This document shows, one piece after another, positions 48,597-60,600 of a stretch of DNA of 64,000 nt. How positions within the stretch are numbered: the stretch's first letter is position 1; each line of letters opens with the position of its first letter. The position numbers and the translations under genes are program-made. The stretch spans positions 2,053,501 through 2,117,500 of the forward strand of contig JADLSH010000155.1 of assembly GCA_016169945.1 (NCBI GenBank). Direction: 5' to 3'. A model generated the notes under the pieces. It saw only the letters and a program-made list of their open reading frames with translations. It did not search any database and was not told the origin of the DNA. Source of the stretch: Trachythela sp. YZ-2020. Taxonomy: Eukaryota > Cnidaria > Anthozoa > Malacalcyonacea > Clavulariidae.

Positions 48597-49540
48597 TTGC
48601 ATTGCATAATTGCATTGTATTGTGTTGTATTCTATGAAATTCTATTGTACTATATTGTATTCTATTGTATTGTATTGTATTCTATTGTATTCTATTGTAT
48701 TCTATTGTATTCTATTGTATTCTATTGTATTCTATTGTATTGTATTGTATTCTATTGTATTCTATTGTATTCTATTGTATTGTATTGTATTCTATTGTAT
48801 TGTATTGTATTCTATTGTATTGTATTGTATTGTATTGTATTGTATTGTATTGTATTGTATTGTATTGTATTGTATTGTATTGTATTGTATTGTATTCTAT
48901 TGTATTCTATTGTATTCTATTGTATTCTATTGTATTCTATTGTATTCTATTGTATTCTATTGTATTCTATTGTATTCTATTGTATTCTATTGTATTCCAT
49001 TGTATTCCATTGCATTCTATTGTATTGTATTGTATTGTATTGTATTGTATTCTATTGTATTCTATTGTATTGTATTGTATTGTATTGTATTGTATTGTAT
49101 TGTATTGTATTGTATTGTATTGTATTGTATTGTATTGTATTGTATTGTATTGTATTGTATTGTATTGTATTGTATTGTATTGTATTGTATTGTATTGTAT
49201 TGTATTGTATTGTATTGTATTGTATTGTATTGTATTGTATTGTATTGTATTGTATTGTATTGTATTGTATTGTATTGTATTGTATTGTATTGTATTGTAT
49301 TGTATTGTATTGTATTGTATTGTATTGTATTGTATTGTATTATGTATTGTATTGTATTGTATTGTATTGTATTGTATTGTATTGTATTGTATTGTATTGT
49401 ATTGTATTGTATTGTATTGTATTGTATTGTATTGTATTGTATTGTATTGTATTGTATTGTATTGTATTGTATTGTATTGTATTGTATTGTATTTTATTGT
49501 ATTTTATTGTATTGTGTATAACATATTGTATTCATGTATT
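48597..49540. repeat. TATTG/TATTC pentanucleotide microsatellite, about 0.9 kb, in an intron of copy 1
   Basis: Almost uninterrupted (TATTG)n, mixed with TATTC in the first third, in the intron between the GAIN and GPS exons. The equivalent intron of copy 2 has only a short, irregular seed (about 60060-60160) with the same words. The open frames (YCIVL)n across it are artefacts of the repeat. Confidence 0.98.
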
Positions 49541-51110
49541 ATATTATATTGTATTGTGTGTATGTATTATATTGTGTTATTGTATGTATTATATTTTATT
49601 CTGCTATATTCTACTGTATGTCTGTATTCAATTATTCTAGATCCTTTCCTTTTATAAATGGCACATTCACTTTAAGTAAAAAACAAATGTAACTGTCATC
49701 AATTACCAACTCTTTTATGTTCCAGCTGATGCGAACAGGTTTTGAAAACTTCATCCTTGGCTCAGGTCGAACACTAGCACTAATGATCTTGCTACTGACT
49801 TTTGCATAAACATTATCATCATAAAAACTGTTTCTTAGAAAGCAATGCAATGTTTTATACCACATAACAACGACCACAGAGTTATTGGGTAATGCATCGG
49901 GCGAGAGGTTGAACGATGCATCTGGAAACTTGAAAAATCTTTCTTCTTTTGACAAATTGTTTGCTTGTTTTATGTACGCAACGTGTAGCTGTACATTTGA
50001 ATGGTTTTTAAATATATAACTGCTCGAAGCATTTGAGTTGTTTTTTAAGTTCTCTCCATTTTGGAATCCATAATTTTCTAAGGTAATTACGAGATCACGA
50101 ATGACTTTCTCGTTCTAGAAAAGAAAAAGAATAAACTAGCGCTCTATTAGCGGTTTAGTGTGCTGCCTCTTACCGCTGGGTTAAGACTGCTACAGTAGGT
50201 CAAGGCTAGGGTATTACTAAAGATGGTTGACTACCCTGCATAGACTTGATGTGCTTGAAAACTCTTGTAAAAATAGAGTTGTGGTTGTTTTTCTCGTGTG
50301 CTTCGGCAGCTTTCTCTCCTGGTTCTCCGGTTGTCCTTCTTCATCAAAAACTGATCCTTCCACATTATCTGTACTCCTTGATCAGACATGGTTCGTTTGG
50401 TGGCAGGCAAAGGTAGCTCAGTAAGCCTTCCACTCGTTCATATTCAGCACTCATCTGCAAGATAAGAAGATTTTAACTCTATCATTAACCTACCGTCATA
50501 TTTCTCCACGCTTTTGTATTCCTACTATCCAGTACATTGCTTGCAGGACCCATTATATTGAGATTGCTATCTGAAATATTTAAATTAACGATCTTTTGAA
50601 GTATTCTGACTGTATCGACAAGAACTTGCTGGTCTTTTCCATTTTCTCCTTTGTTCATCGTATCAAGGTCTGTTAAGTTTGACAGTTGGTTGATAATATT
50701 TTCTGCAATTACTTTTCGGGCTTCATCTGATATACTCTTATCATCAAGTTGATTTACCTGAAAATTAAATAATGAACTGATAAAAAATTTAAATTTCTAG
50801 TATTGGCTAGCTTAGGTTGAGTAATACAAGCAACAAAATTAAAGCAAAAACCTGATTTCAACTCATGTTAAGCAGAAATGTTTAGGAATGTTGTCTCTTG
50901 TTTTGTTACTCATGCGTGAACCTTTTTACTTAACATGCGTCAAAGCATTATAGTTGCGGCAATTTTGTTGCTTGGATTACTTCACTTTAATTTGGAATGG
51001 ATTGGATATTTAATTCTCCTGATACTGTAAGTTAGGAGATGAAATCCAATCCTCGGATTTGTTGACTTGTGAGCTCCAATAAACCCAATAATATTTATAT
51101 ATACTCTTGC

Positions 51111-51418
51111 CTCTTTCTTCAGTTTCTTCAGTTCACTTGAGGTGGGAAAAAATGTTGAACCTTGATTTACTTTACTTGTGGAAGAAAAAGTTGAACGTTG
51201 ATCAACTTTACTTGTGATGGAAGAAAATATTGAACTTGGATTGACTTTACTTGTGGAAGAAAAAGTTGAACGTTGATCGACTTTACTTGTGGTGGAAGAA
51301 AAAGTTGAACGTTGATCGACTTTCCTTGAGGTTGGAGAAAATATTGAACTTGGATTGACTTTACTTGTGGAAGAAAAAGTTGAACGTTGATCGACTTTAC
51401 TTGTGGTGGAACTTGGAT
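51111..51418 (-). CDS. Ser/Thr-rich repeat stalk exon of copy 1
   Basis: A 102-codon exon made of a repeated motif of 12-15 residues, such as KVDQRSTFSSTTS and KVNPSSIFSPTS, about seven in a row. Dense Ser/Thr suggests an O-glycosylated, extended stalk. The copy 2 exon (62208-62051) has only about three units. Both exons end at AG|GCAAGA, a GC donor that keeps phase 0 with the next exon. Confidence 0.75.
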
Positions 51419-51444
51419 CTAAACAAACGGGTAAGTTTATTTAA

Positions 51445-52666
51445 GAGGCCGCCTCTCTAAAAGCCACCTGATGATATCCACTTCAAAAAATAATTTCCTT
51501 TCATATTTTTTCATGGACTACACTTAGGTATTGCCAACCCGGTCAGATTCCCCCTTTCTGTTTGTCCTGCGACCGGAAACAGAGCGTAATTTAACCAAAA
51601 TACAACTCCGATTTTCTGACAGAAAACTTTACCAGAAAACATTCTTTACTAGCTACGCGTGAAACAAACATTTAATCTTTCGATTTCTTAGCAATTTTTA
51701 TCCAATTTGTAACGCATTTTTTACATCCGAAGTAGCATGATAATTCCTTATATTTGAAATAAAATTACTCAAAAGTGGCACCTCTGTGGTTTCACAAAGG
51801 CATATAATTGAAAAATACGGGCACTAATCTTACGCTTTCTGCAAAGGATTCGTCTGCAAACTTGCGACGGAAGGGAAATAAAGTCGTAAGTAAGTGCTAG
51901 TTTTGGTTTGTTTAAGGTTCAACTTACGTCGTTATATTTGTTGGTCAATCGGTGTTGTTGCGCTTTATGTTTATAATAGTATACGTTAGCGTGTGAGTTG
52001 TGTGGTTGTTGCATGGAAGCTTTATTGTCTATTAATCGAATAAAACAAAGTTTAATTCGCTACATCTGATTCCGATGTCAATTTCATTGTTTAGCGTAAT
52101 AAATTGGCTTAGATATTAACTTTAGTAAGTCTTTAACCGAATAGTCTTTGTTTTTCTTTTGAATTGGCTTCTCTAACAAAGTTATCAAAATCAACACTTG
52201 TAACTTCATACGAGAATGGAGGGTAGGTGTTCTCTATCAGGTTTGGGGCAATTCTCGTGCGGTGAAAGTCGATGAGCCACTGGCAATATGTGCTATATAT
52301 ATGTATATAACTTTGCGTTCTGATGTGAATATATGAAGTTAGAGACACAGAAATACAATACTGCTAATTATGGAGCTTTCTCTATACATGCACCTAGACT
52401 TTGAAATGATCTACCGAACCGTTTGTAAGATTAGCACCAAGTGTACATCTTTTTAAATCTAGACTGAAAACACACCTGTTTAAATTTTATTTCTGTTCTT
52501 AAATGAATAGTCTGGATGTACATGTTTTATTAATAGTTTCAACAGATTTGTATTTTTTAGTGATTGATGTAATAGCTGTAATTCTTCTTAATTCTTCTTC
52601 TAGTTAAACTATATACCATTGTAAAGCGCATAGATTTTTCTCTATTATGCGCTATATAAATGTTTG

Positions 52667-52712
<46 letters not shown>

Positions 52713-54107
52713 GAATATGTGCATCTTTGAATGCAAGCGGGACATAACAACACATCTCAGAAGCTGTCACCTATCAAAATTAAATCTGACTGAGTATGAA
52801 CTCATCTTTGCTCGAGATGGCCACTTTAATCTTCAGCAGAGTCGTATAGCGAATATACTGTTTGCCCAAAGCATTGGGACAACTTTGGGAAATATTTTAG
52901 ACCTCTCCGTTCCTCCCAATATCCCATTCACAGTGGGCCAGTATAGGTAAATGCAACAGCAGAGATGTATGTAATTAACCTCATAATGGCTGAAGATTGT
53001 TTCAAGTTATACGGTGTTTTAGTTCAAATTGGATCTCGGAAGTTTTCAAATTATATAATTAGACATCGACCTTATTCGTATGACCTTATTCGAGGAGTGT
53101 CACAAGGTCTTGCGTAATACCGGAACCATTTAAATTTGGAAACTATGCAAGTGATCGTTTCTCCTATTCAGACAATCCGCCATTTTATGTTAAACAAACT
53201 GGCGGCTTGTGTAGGTTCCCCCATCTATGGTTCCCTCCCGAAGCTATAGTTCTCACCACCAAATATCGATTTACGTAACATGTTCCCTCAACACCAAACC
53301 GAAGCTTGGTGGGGAAAAACGAAAATGTCCGTTTGTTTGCCAACACCACTGCTGACGTCATATAGGTCCTTGCTCTCATGCGTAAATTCGCTGACATGCA
53401 AATGCGTTCACTTGATTAAAGGCTTGTGTTTTATATTTTGATATATTTCAAACTCAAAAATGTGTTAATTTTGTGCTTTTGAGGCGAGAAATTCCTGCGA
53501 AATCATTATAAAGTGTAAAGGTACACTATTATAAAGCGCGACAACACCTTGAAAAGTTGAACCTTGGATTAATAGTAAAATTCGCAAAGGTAAACAAACA
53601 AACCAAAACTAGCACTTACTTACGACTTTATTTCCCTCCGTAGCAAGTTTGCAGACGAATCCTTTGCAGAAATCGTAAGACTAGTGCCCGTATTTTCAAT
53701 TATATGCCTTTGTGAAACCACAGAGGTGCCACTTTTGAGTAATTTTATTTCAAATATAAGGAATTATCATGCTACTTCGGACGTAAAAAATGCGTTACTA
53801 AACTTAATCAATTGGATAACAATTGCTAAGAAATCGAAAGATTAGATGTCTGTTTCACGCGTAGCTAGTAAAGAAAGTTTTCTGGTAAAGTTTTCTGTAT
53901 TTTGGTTAAATTACGCTCTGTTTCCGGTCGCAGGCAATACAGAAAGGGAGGAATCTAAAATTATGTCAAAACGTGAAAAATATTAAGAAACTAAAATTTC
54001 TGTGGCTGGTTTGGTAATAACTAAATGAAGTGTAGTCCGTGAAAAAATATGAAAGGAAATTATTTTTGAAGTGGCTATCATCGGGTGGCTTTTAGAGAGA
54101 TGGCCTC
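51445..54107. mobile_element. 2.66-kb transposon with ~490-bp inverted termini and TTAA target duplication
   Basis: The ends read GAGGCC and GGCCTC, and the inverted arms run about 51445-51930 and 53610-54107. TTAA flanks both sides (51441-51444 and 54108-54111), and the sister intron has the single-TTAA empty site near 62232. TTAA duplication is the habit of piggyBac-like elements, but no transposase is recognisable, so the superfamily is uncertain. The interior holds a LINE 3' tail and unassigned sequence, including a short frame at 52660-52950 with CIFECKRDITTHLRSCH. Confidence 0.85.
52340..52712 (+). mobile_element. LINE 3' end fragment nested in the TTAA element
   Basis: The sequence LAPSVHLFKSRLKTHLFKF is the typical C-terminus of CR1/L2-like ORF2 proteins. 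It is followed by a 3' UTR with TGTAAAGCGCATAG and GCGCTATATAAATGTTTG and an (AAT)n tail (52668-52712). Only this truncated 3' end is present. Confidence 0.75.
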
Positions 54108-55263
54108 TTAAGCAAGTGGAATTAACTGTTATTTAACTATTATTTTTCCTATTTGCCAATCTAGTTTTATTTTTGAAAAACGGCAACTTCTTGTGTCGCG
54201 GCAGTCGCGCAAATATACGTAACCATAACTTATACCTTTTGTGCTGACGTTGCAGGCTGTATATGGTGGTGGACCAGTATTATTCCAGCGTACGTAAACC
54301 ACGGTTTCTTTTTTGGGACATATTATATGCGGTATATGTGATCTCCATAAGTAATAGCAATATGTGATGTTTACTGCACGTTCAAACAGGCGTGAATAGA
54401 ATTCTATGAAACAAACAGTTACGTGTCCACCACATAAATATAACGAACCGTTCTGTATTGGGCATTGTGTTCTACTTACATTAGTAGGCACATCAGTCGT
54501 GACGTTTACAGTCCCATTGAAGGTAGAATTATATCTGTACCATTTATTTTTTACCCAAGGTCTCGTTACGTAATGAAGCTGAAAGTTTTGTTAGAGTAGG
54601 GGGGATCTCTGTGACATAGGTGTTCTTAACACAAACCTGCAGATGCGGGCTAGGTTGTGCGTTTGCTAGAGATGTTTTCTGCCCAATAAGTATTAAAGGC
54701 ATGAAGACGAGGACCAGAAGGAGTCGTTTTATTGCAGCCATTTCTGTTGGTTATGATGGACGATGGTTTGACGTTCTTGCTTGATTGGATATCAACTCTT
54801 CAAAGTTATTATCTTAGCGTTTTTGATTCTTGATTGTTTAACTTCTCAGTCATTAAGTCTTAATGCCAACCTCGATTCTTCAAATTTCAGAGCACGTTTG
54901 CCAAGAGTAATTCGTTAGGACACTGTTTCAGTTGAATTCAGTCGTTGATATATCACAAGCTTCGGTATAATGACCGGTGCAGACAGGAGGAACTATGTCT
55001 GCGGCAAAGAATCCTGTATAGAAGACTTTGGAATATAGCAACGTTCGTCGAATCTTTCGAACTTGAGTAGAGCAGACAAGATGAGCCAAGAAATTTCTAT
55101 CACTTGGGATTTTTATCACTGTTTTTGAAACTTCAAAAAGGCAGAACGAACTGATGTTTCGAAATCCTTCTCTGTTGGCACAGGTGTTGCACTTTAAGAG
55201 TTGTATAGAATGTTTTCCTCGATATCACTACTCTTCAGTGCTATGAATTTGAAACTTCTGTTG

Positions 55264-55271
55264 TATATAAA
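55264..55271 (-). promoter_or_regulatory. TATA-like motif upstream of copy 1
   Basis: On the minus strand TTTATATA lies within CTGTTGTTTATATACAACAG, about 520 bp before the ATG. The same block is kept at 63835-63842 in front of copy 2 at about the same distance, within about 700 bp of duplicated upstream sequence. It is a candidate core promoter only, since no transcript start is known. Confidence 0.25.
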
Positions 55272-55996
55272 CAACAGCAAAATCAGTGAATGTAATGAAT
55301 GCACTGATACGTTTGGTTTTGAATATTGGCGATGTTTTTTTCAAAACGAAAACTGATAGTGTTGACGGTTAATAGCCAAAGTTAGTTAATCTAAGCGTTG
55401 CTTGGAATAACTTTACATTAAGTAAGTAAAAACAGCTGCAGAAAGAATTAAAAATGGGTGCCTACTTTGTTAAGTCTATCATGCGTGAAGACAGGTTTCA
55501 AGGGCTTGAACTGAAATCCAAACACAGACGTATAGTCACTTCCTTTGGAAATGATTATCCAGTAACAGGACAGCATGCATGACGTTCATGAGCATGCATG
55601 TGTTTACTTCGTTTTGGAAAGATAAGAACCCTAACGTCACCGTTGTCTTGGCAATGACAAACAAAGGTGATTTTGGTGCTCAAACTCGTCCCGTTTTGTA
55701 CGCGTCGCTGCGCAACGAGTAGTGTACGGTATTCTGACTTACACTTGAATAACTTATCTTCATATAAGGATGTTATGGTCATAAGAATTCACACGCACGT
55801 TTCATATAGTAATGTTGACAGTGTTCTAATTGTAGCCCACGCGTATGAGGAGCTGACTGTCCATCACTCTTGATAATGATGGCGGTGTGTGATTGCTGAG
55901 AGACGAGCAAATGTTGTGCATTGGCCCAAGTCACGTGCACGATCTGATCTATTTTGTTACAGATCATGTGTATAAGTCAAATAAACTTCAAATAAA

Positions 55997-56277
55997 GTGG
56001 AAAGGGCAGGACCCTACCCTAGCATACCCTACCCTACCCTGCCATGCCCTGCCCTGCCATACTCTACCCTGCCATACCCTACCCTGCCATACCCTACCCT
56101 ACCCTGCCATACCCTACCCTGCCCTGCCATACCCTACCCTACCCTACCTTGCCCTGCCATACCCTACCCTGCCATACCCTACCCTGCCCTGCCATACCCT
56201 ACCCTACCCTGCCATACCCTACCCTACCCTGCCATACCTTACCCTACCCTACCCAGGCTACCCTACCCTTCCCTTCC
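55997..56277. repeat. CCCTA / CCCTGCCATA microsatellite
   Basis: About 280 bp of TACCC and TGCCA pentamers between the two receptor genes, just outside the duplicated upstream flank. The Pro/Tyr/Leu-rich frames across it are artefacts. It is not a TTAGGG telomere array. Confidence 0.95.
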
Positions 56278-57237
56278 CGGAAACAGTTTATTGTTTGTTT
56301 CTATAATTCCATTGAATTAATTTCATTATACCTTTTTGTAGTAGGATTAAAGTCTTCATTTACCATATTAACCATTACTCAAACGTCTAGTTCAATATTG
56401 CAGGTACAATAAAAGGCATGAAAATGTTTATTACTTCATTCTACATTATTTATTTTATAAATTATATTCTATAAATTACAGAGGCCCATACCAATGAGTA
56501 TAATGTCTTTGCTTTTAGGTTTAGTATGTAGTAAAATGTCTCGTTAGCAAAAGTATTATTAAAATTAACCACTAATCATGTACGGGTTTTTTTCTCCCCC
56601 TTCTTATTGCACTTTGCTGTACTGTACTCTAAGGACTTGCTTCTATGATTCCGCGGAATGATTAGTTCTCATGTGTGTTCATGTGGAGTTTTTTATCTCG
56701 CTTGCCGAGATGAAATTACAATGTAGTTCTATAATTAGCGTTTGCAAAAACTTGTACATTTCAGTCAAGCAACATAAATATTTTAATGATTTTTGCATTT
56801 TTCTTGATTTATTTGCAAGAAAAAGCATTGCTTCAGCAACATATTTGATATTTGTTTCTAAAACAAACTTAAGACCAGATAAAACTTGTCAAATTGAACA
56901 GAAAAAGCCGGGACGTCTTGATTATTTTCTGTGATCTAACAGACACATTTGGCCCGTAATGGCAAACAAGAAAATTCAAAGTCACTTTGGAGGTCCTACT
57001 ACGACTGTATATTTCTGAGACCCCCATGCAGAGACCTTACATGGAGCACTTCATCACTGTACTTTGCTACTGAAGTGTACATAGAATATGTCAGATACAT
57101 ACTTTATAAATACATAAACAGTTAATATTAGTCTAAATGATTTTCAAATTGAGCTTCGGTGGCCACCAATCTAGCATATTCTCACGCGTTCGATTTCATA
57201 TACTCTTTGTTTGCTGGTTTAAACCTAGCAAGATTAA
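56278..57237. other. Downstream flank of copy 2, no gene seen
   Basis: AT-rich sequence that resembles 44890-45375 in several blocks (TTTATTCTA...ATTCTATAAATTACA; TTGCTACTGAAGTGTAC; CAGTTAATATTAGTCTAAATG). It therefore marks the left limit of the duplication. No coding exon is supported. Confidence 0.5.
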
Positions 57238-57657
57238 TTACAGCTTCTTTTGTTCAAGGTCTTCCAGAATAACTCCGTTCGACCTGCTGTTGCCCTCGTG
57301 TCTGTTGGGTTTTAAGATGCTGTTGTTTTCCATGGTAAAATTGTTCTTCACTGCAAGTGATTCTGGCCTGTTGAAATTTTTCTTCAAAAACACTGGTGTG
57401 GCTGGAACACTGGATTTTCTTCTTCCTTCACTTGTTGATAAAGTACCACCTAAACAAAAATGCAAGATTTTTTATGACATAATTTGAATTAATAATCCTT
57501 TCTGAAAGTTGCCCTAGATATGGACAATTGGGAGATTTCATCACTAGGAATGTGCCCAGTACATAATAATTGATGTAATAATAAAGAGCTAAGTAACAGA
57601 GCTAAAAAGTAAACTATTATATTATCAATGTTTGCAAATCTGGCTTACCGGTACACG

Positions 57658-57691
<34 letters not shown>

Positions 57692-60600
57692 GACGTTGAT
57701 GTGTCTGGCTTTGTATGCTTTCTTTTCTCTACTGATTGCTTCATGGATCTTAAAGAAAAAAATGGTAAAATATCTCAAATGTGGGAATCCAGTGTAGGTA
57801 GTATTATTCCATGAGCTGCTGTTGAATCACATCAACAAATAGGCATACAATATGCATGTTGCATTCTCGTATGTATAAATGTATTGTATCCCATTCCATC
57901 GGTAGGTGTCCAGTATAGGTAGTATTCTACAATCAACTGTCGTGGTTTGTGTCTGAACGATCTGGAAAAGATTCAAAACAGTTCCTCAGGATGGTAGTGA
58001 GTACATATATAGTCTTCCTTAAGCATACCTTTCTATTTATAAGAACATGGAAAACAAATATCATCAGTCCTTGTAGAGAATTACAAATGGCGAAGAGATA
58101 CTTAAACACAATCGTATCTCGATTAAACACCAGTAATCCAAATACCCATGTCAGACCAAGCAATGGGAGTAGTATGGCTGAACCTTTGAGGCCAATTTTT
58201 GCTTTTTTTAATGTTGTTCCAGCTGATGCCTTGGTAGTGTTAGTGCTGCCTTTTGTTTTGTTTAATGTTCGAGTTGTGCTAACTTCGCTGGAGGATAACG
58301 CACTTCGTAAGGCCAGAATGAAGATAATTAAGTTTATCTAAAAAGAGAAAAATATTTTAAAAATGCCATAAATTATGTACGAAGCGCCTGGAAGGCTAGT
58401 TTCAGTTCTTTGGAAATGGCCCTGTTTGGATGGATATGCGTTTCCCTCATAAAACTATATCAAAACTTAAGAACCGTTGTAGTTTCCAAAGGTCTCCAGG
58501 GCTTCGAAATATGCTATTGTTTTCGACCTTCGTCATGGCTCTCATCTTCAAAGCTTTGCCACATATTAAATAATACCTGGTGTTTTACACGAGATAAACA
58601 ATTGCAATTGTTCTTGTCGTACTAAAATTTGTAATTACATATGAAAACTGTGTTTGAAATTAAGCTTACCAACAGAATCAGAGCAATGGTACCAACAAAT
58701 GTCCAGAACAACGCACCATCACCACGGCACCAACATGCACGCTTAGTTATAAAGTCCTCTCGATCATTTAGTCCAACCAACACTGACACAACAACAACTG
58801 GGATACCTAAAGTGTAAAGTTAAAATTAAGTGTGAAATACTTCTTTGCTATGTGAAAAGCAAAGTTTTTGCTATGGGTCAGTAGCTTGGTGAAAAATGTC
58901 TATACGTTTTGACAATCAGAGCTTGCATATTAGCGTATTACGCTATCGTTACTGCCTCGTAACTTTTAGCACCTCCTTTCGTTTTGCTGGTTTATTTCGG
59001 TTTATACTGCACGAAAAACGTTCCGGTGATGTGCAATTCGTAATCTATTCCATGCATACAACTTAACTTACCCCAACCAATCACATAGAAAACCTTCAAA
59101 TGTCTTCCTCCCAAACCCAGTCCCGTGTACACATTCACCAGTTGAAGATAAATGATGATTCCTTCACATAACATCCAACCAAACACAGCGAGTACAAAGA
59201 AATATAGTAATATAGACACAGAAATACAGAATTTCTAAAAAGGAAAGCAGAGGTTTTAGCTGGTGTTCGTGTAGGTAATTCATATACCTCACGGACCATA
59301 TAATACGCAACTTTTCGCGAAACAGTGCTTTTTATTGGCTTCGTTAGCAATTGCTTTTTATATTCAGAACATTGAGATTGCTTTGAGGACTTGATCATAG
59401 GTTACGGTCAGTTCCTTACCTCATCACTTTGTGCCGGTCCTGCCAGGATAGCCAGGATGTCTGTCATTCCAATGGCAAAGCAGAGATGCATGAGCACTTG
59501 GGAAGGTACTTCGTTCTTGGCATTCTGCTGAAGTCTTTTCCACAACAAGGCGTGTGTGAGTATGGTCAGGAATATGCCAAAGAGCGATACAGAACATCCA
59601 ATAGTTGATATCAGTTCCAATGCCTGCCTCTCAGCTTTGCTTACCTTAATGTAGTAGACATAAAGTGTAGAGTAAATTGTAATATAATTAAGAGAGTTGG
59701 TCGATCGTAGTCAGAAGCAAGGTAGAAGTGGGAATCACTCATTATTGAGAATAATCACACGGGTAGAAATGTATGTTGAACGTCTTTGAATGTCCAAGAG
59801 TAGAAATTATTAAATAGCGAGCATTTTAACCTTCAAACCTTACCATATCTCTAGAGATGTCCATAGCAGCGAAGGCTGTGAGATGATCACATTCACATAT
59901 CAAGAGGTTACTGTCTGACTTGTCTTTCACTCGTACACATCCATCTGTTTTCCACTTATTTTCGTTTAATTCTGGTTTCCAGTATGCACATGTAGAATCA
60001 TTCTGAAGGTAAAAAAATAGTTTACATTTCAAGTTTAGTAATTGCATTGCATAGCATCGCAATGCATCGCATTGTATTCTATGAAATTATTTTGTACTAT
60101 ATTGTATTCCATTGTATTCTATTATATTCCATTGAATTCAATTGTATTCTATTGTATGCGTAGAATGGTATGCTTCAATATACTACACTGTATTATATTT
60201 TATTCTGCTATATTCTACTGTATTCAATTATTCTAGATCCTTTCCTTTTATAAATGGCACATTGCCATTCACTTTAAGTAAAAAACAAATGTAATGTCAT
60301 CAATTACCAACTCTTTTATGTTCCAGCTGATGCGAACAGGTTTTGAAAACTTCATCCTTGGCTCAGGTCGAACACTTGCACTCATGATTTTGCTACTGAC
60401 TTTTGCATCAACATTATCATAATAAAAACTGTTTATTGAAAGGAATGCAATGTTTTATACCACATAACAACGACCACAGCCCATGATTTATTGGGTAATG
60501 CATCGGGCGAGAGATTGAACGATGCATCTGGAAACTTGAAAAATCTTTCTTCTTTTGACAAATTGCTTGCTTGTTTTATGTACTCAACGTACAGCTGCAC

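Larger units (their letters stand above)
45376..54741 (-). pseudogene. Adhesion GPCR paralog, copy 1, with frameshift and GPS deletion
   Basis: Eleven exons on the minus strand: 54741-54236, 51418-51111, 50757-50494, 50114-49671, 48552-48405, 48205-47981, 47794-47632, 47257-47121, 46386-46078, 45790-45712 and 45596-45376. Product: signal peptide (MAAIKRLLLVLVFMPLILIG), an unfamiliar Cys-containing ectodomain (CPIQNGSLYLCGGHVTVC), Ser/Thr stalk, GAIN, GPS, seven helices (STIGCSVSLFG, FGWMLCEGIIIYLQL, LLGLTWVFGLLVFN) and a short tail. Two lesions stand out against the sister copy. An extra A near 54553 shifts the frame after RNETLGK. A 14-bp deletion near 48442 removes the residues around the GPS cleavage site. 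Unless both are errors, no full receptor can be made. Confidence 0.8.

Noticed and set aside
48597..49657. Three overlapping frames of about 300-347 codons rich in Tyr, Cys, Ile, Val and Leu
   Set aside because: They are translations of (TATTG)n in all frames, inside a receptor intron.
54928..55119. 63-codon frame upstream of copy 1, with a counterpart at 63500-63697
   Set aside because: Present in both copies only because the upstream region is duplicated. The N-terminal part differs by length changes and there is no recognisable motif.
55997..56277. Interstitial telomere
   Set aside because: The words are TACCC and TGCCA pentamers, not the hexamer TTAGGG.
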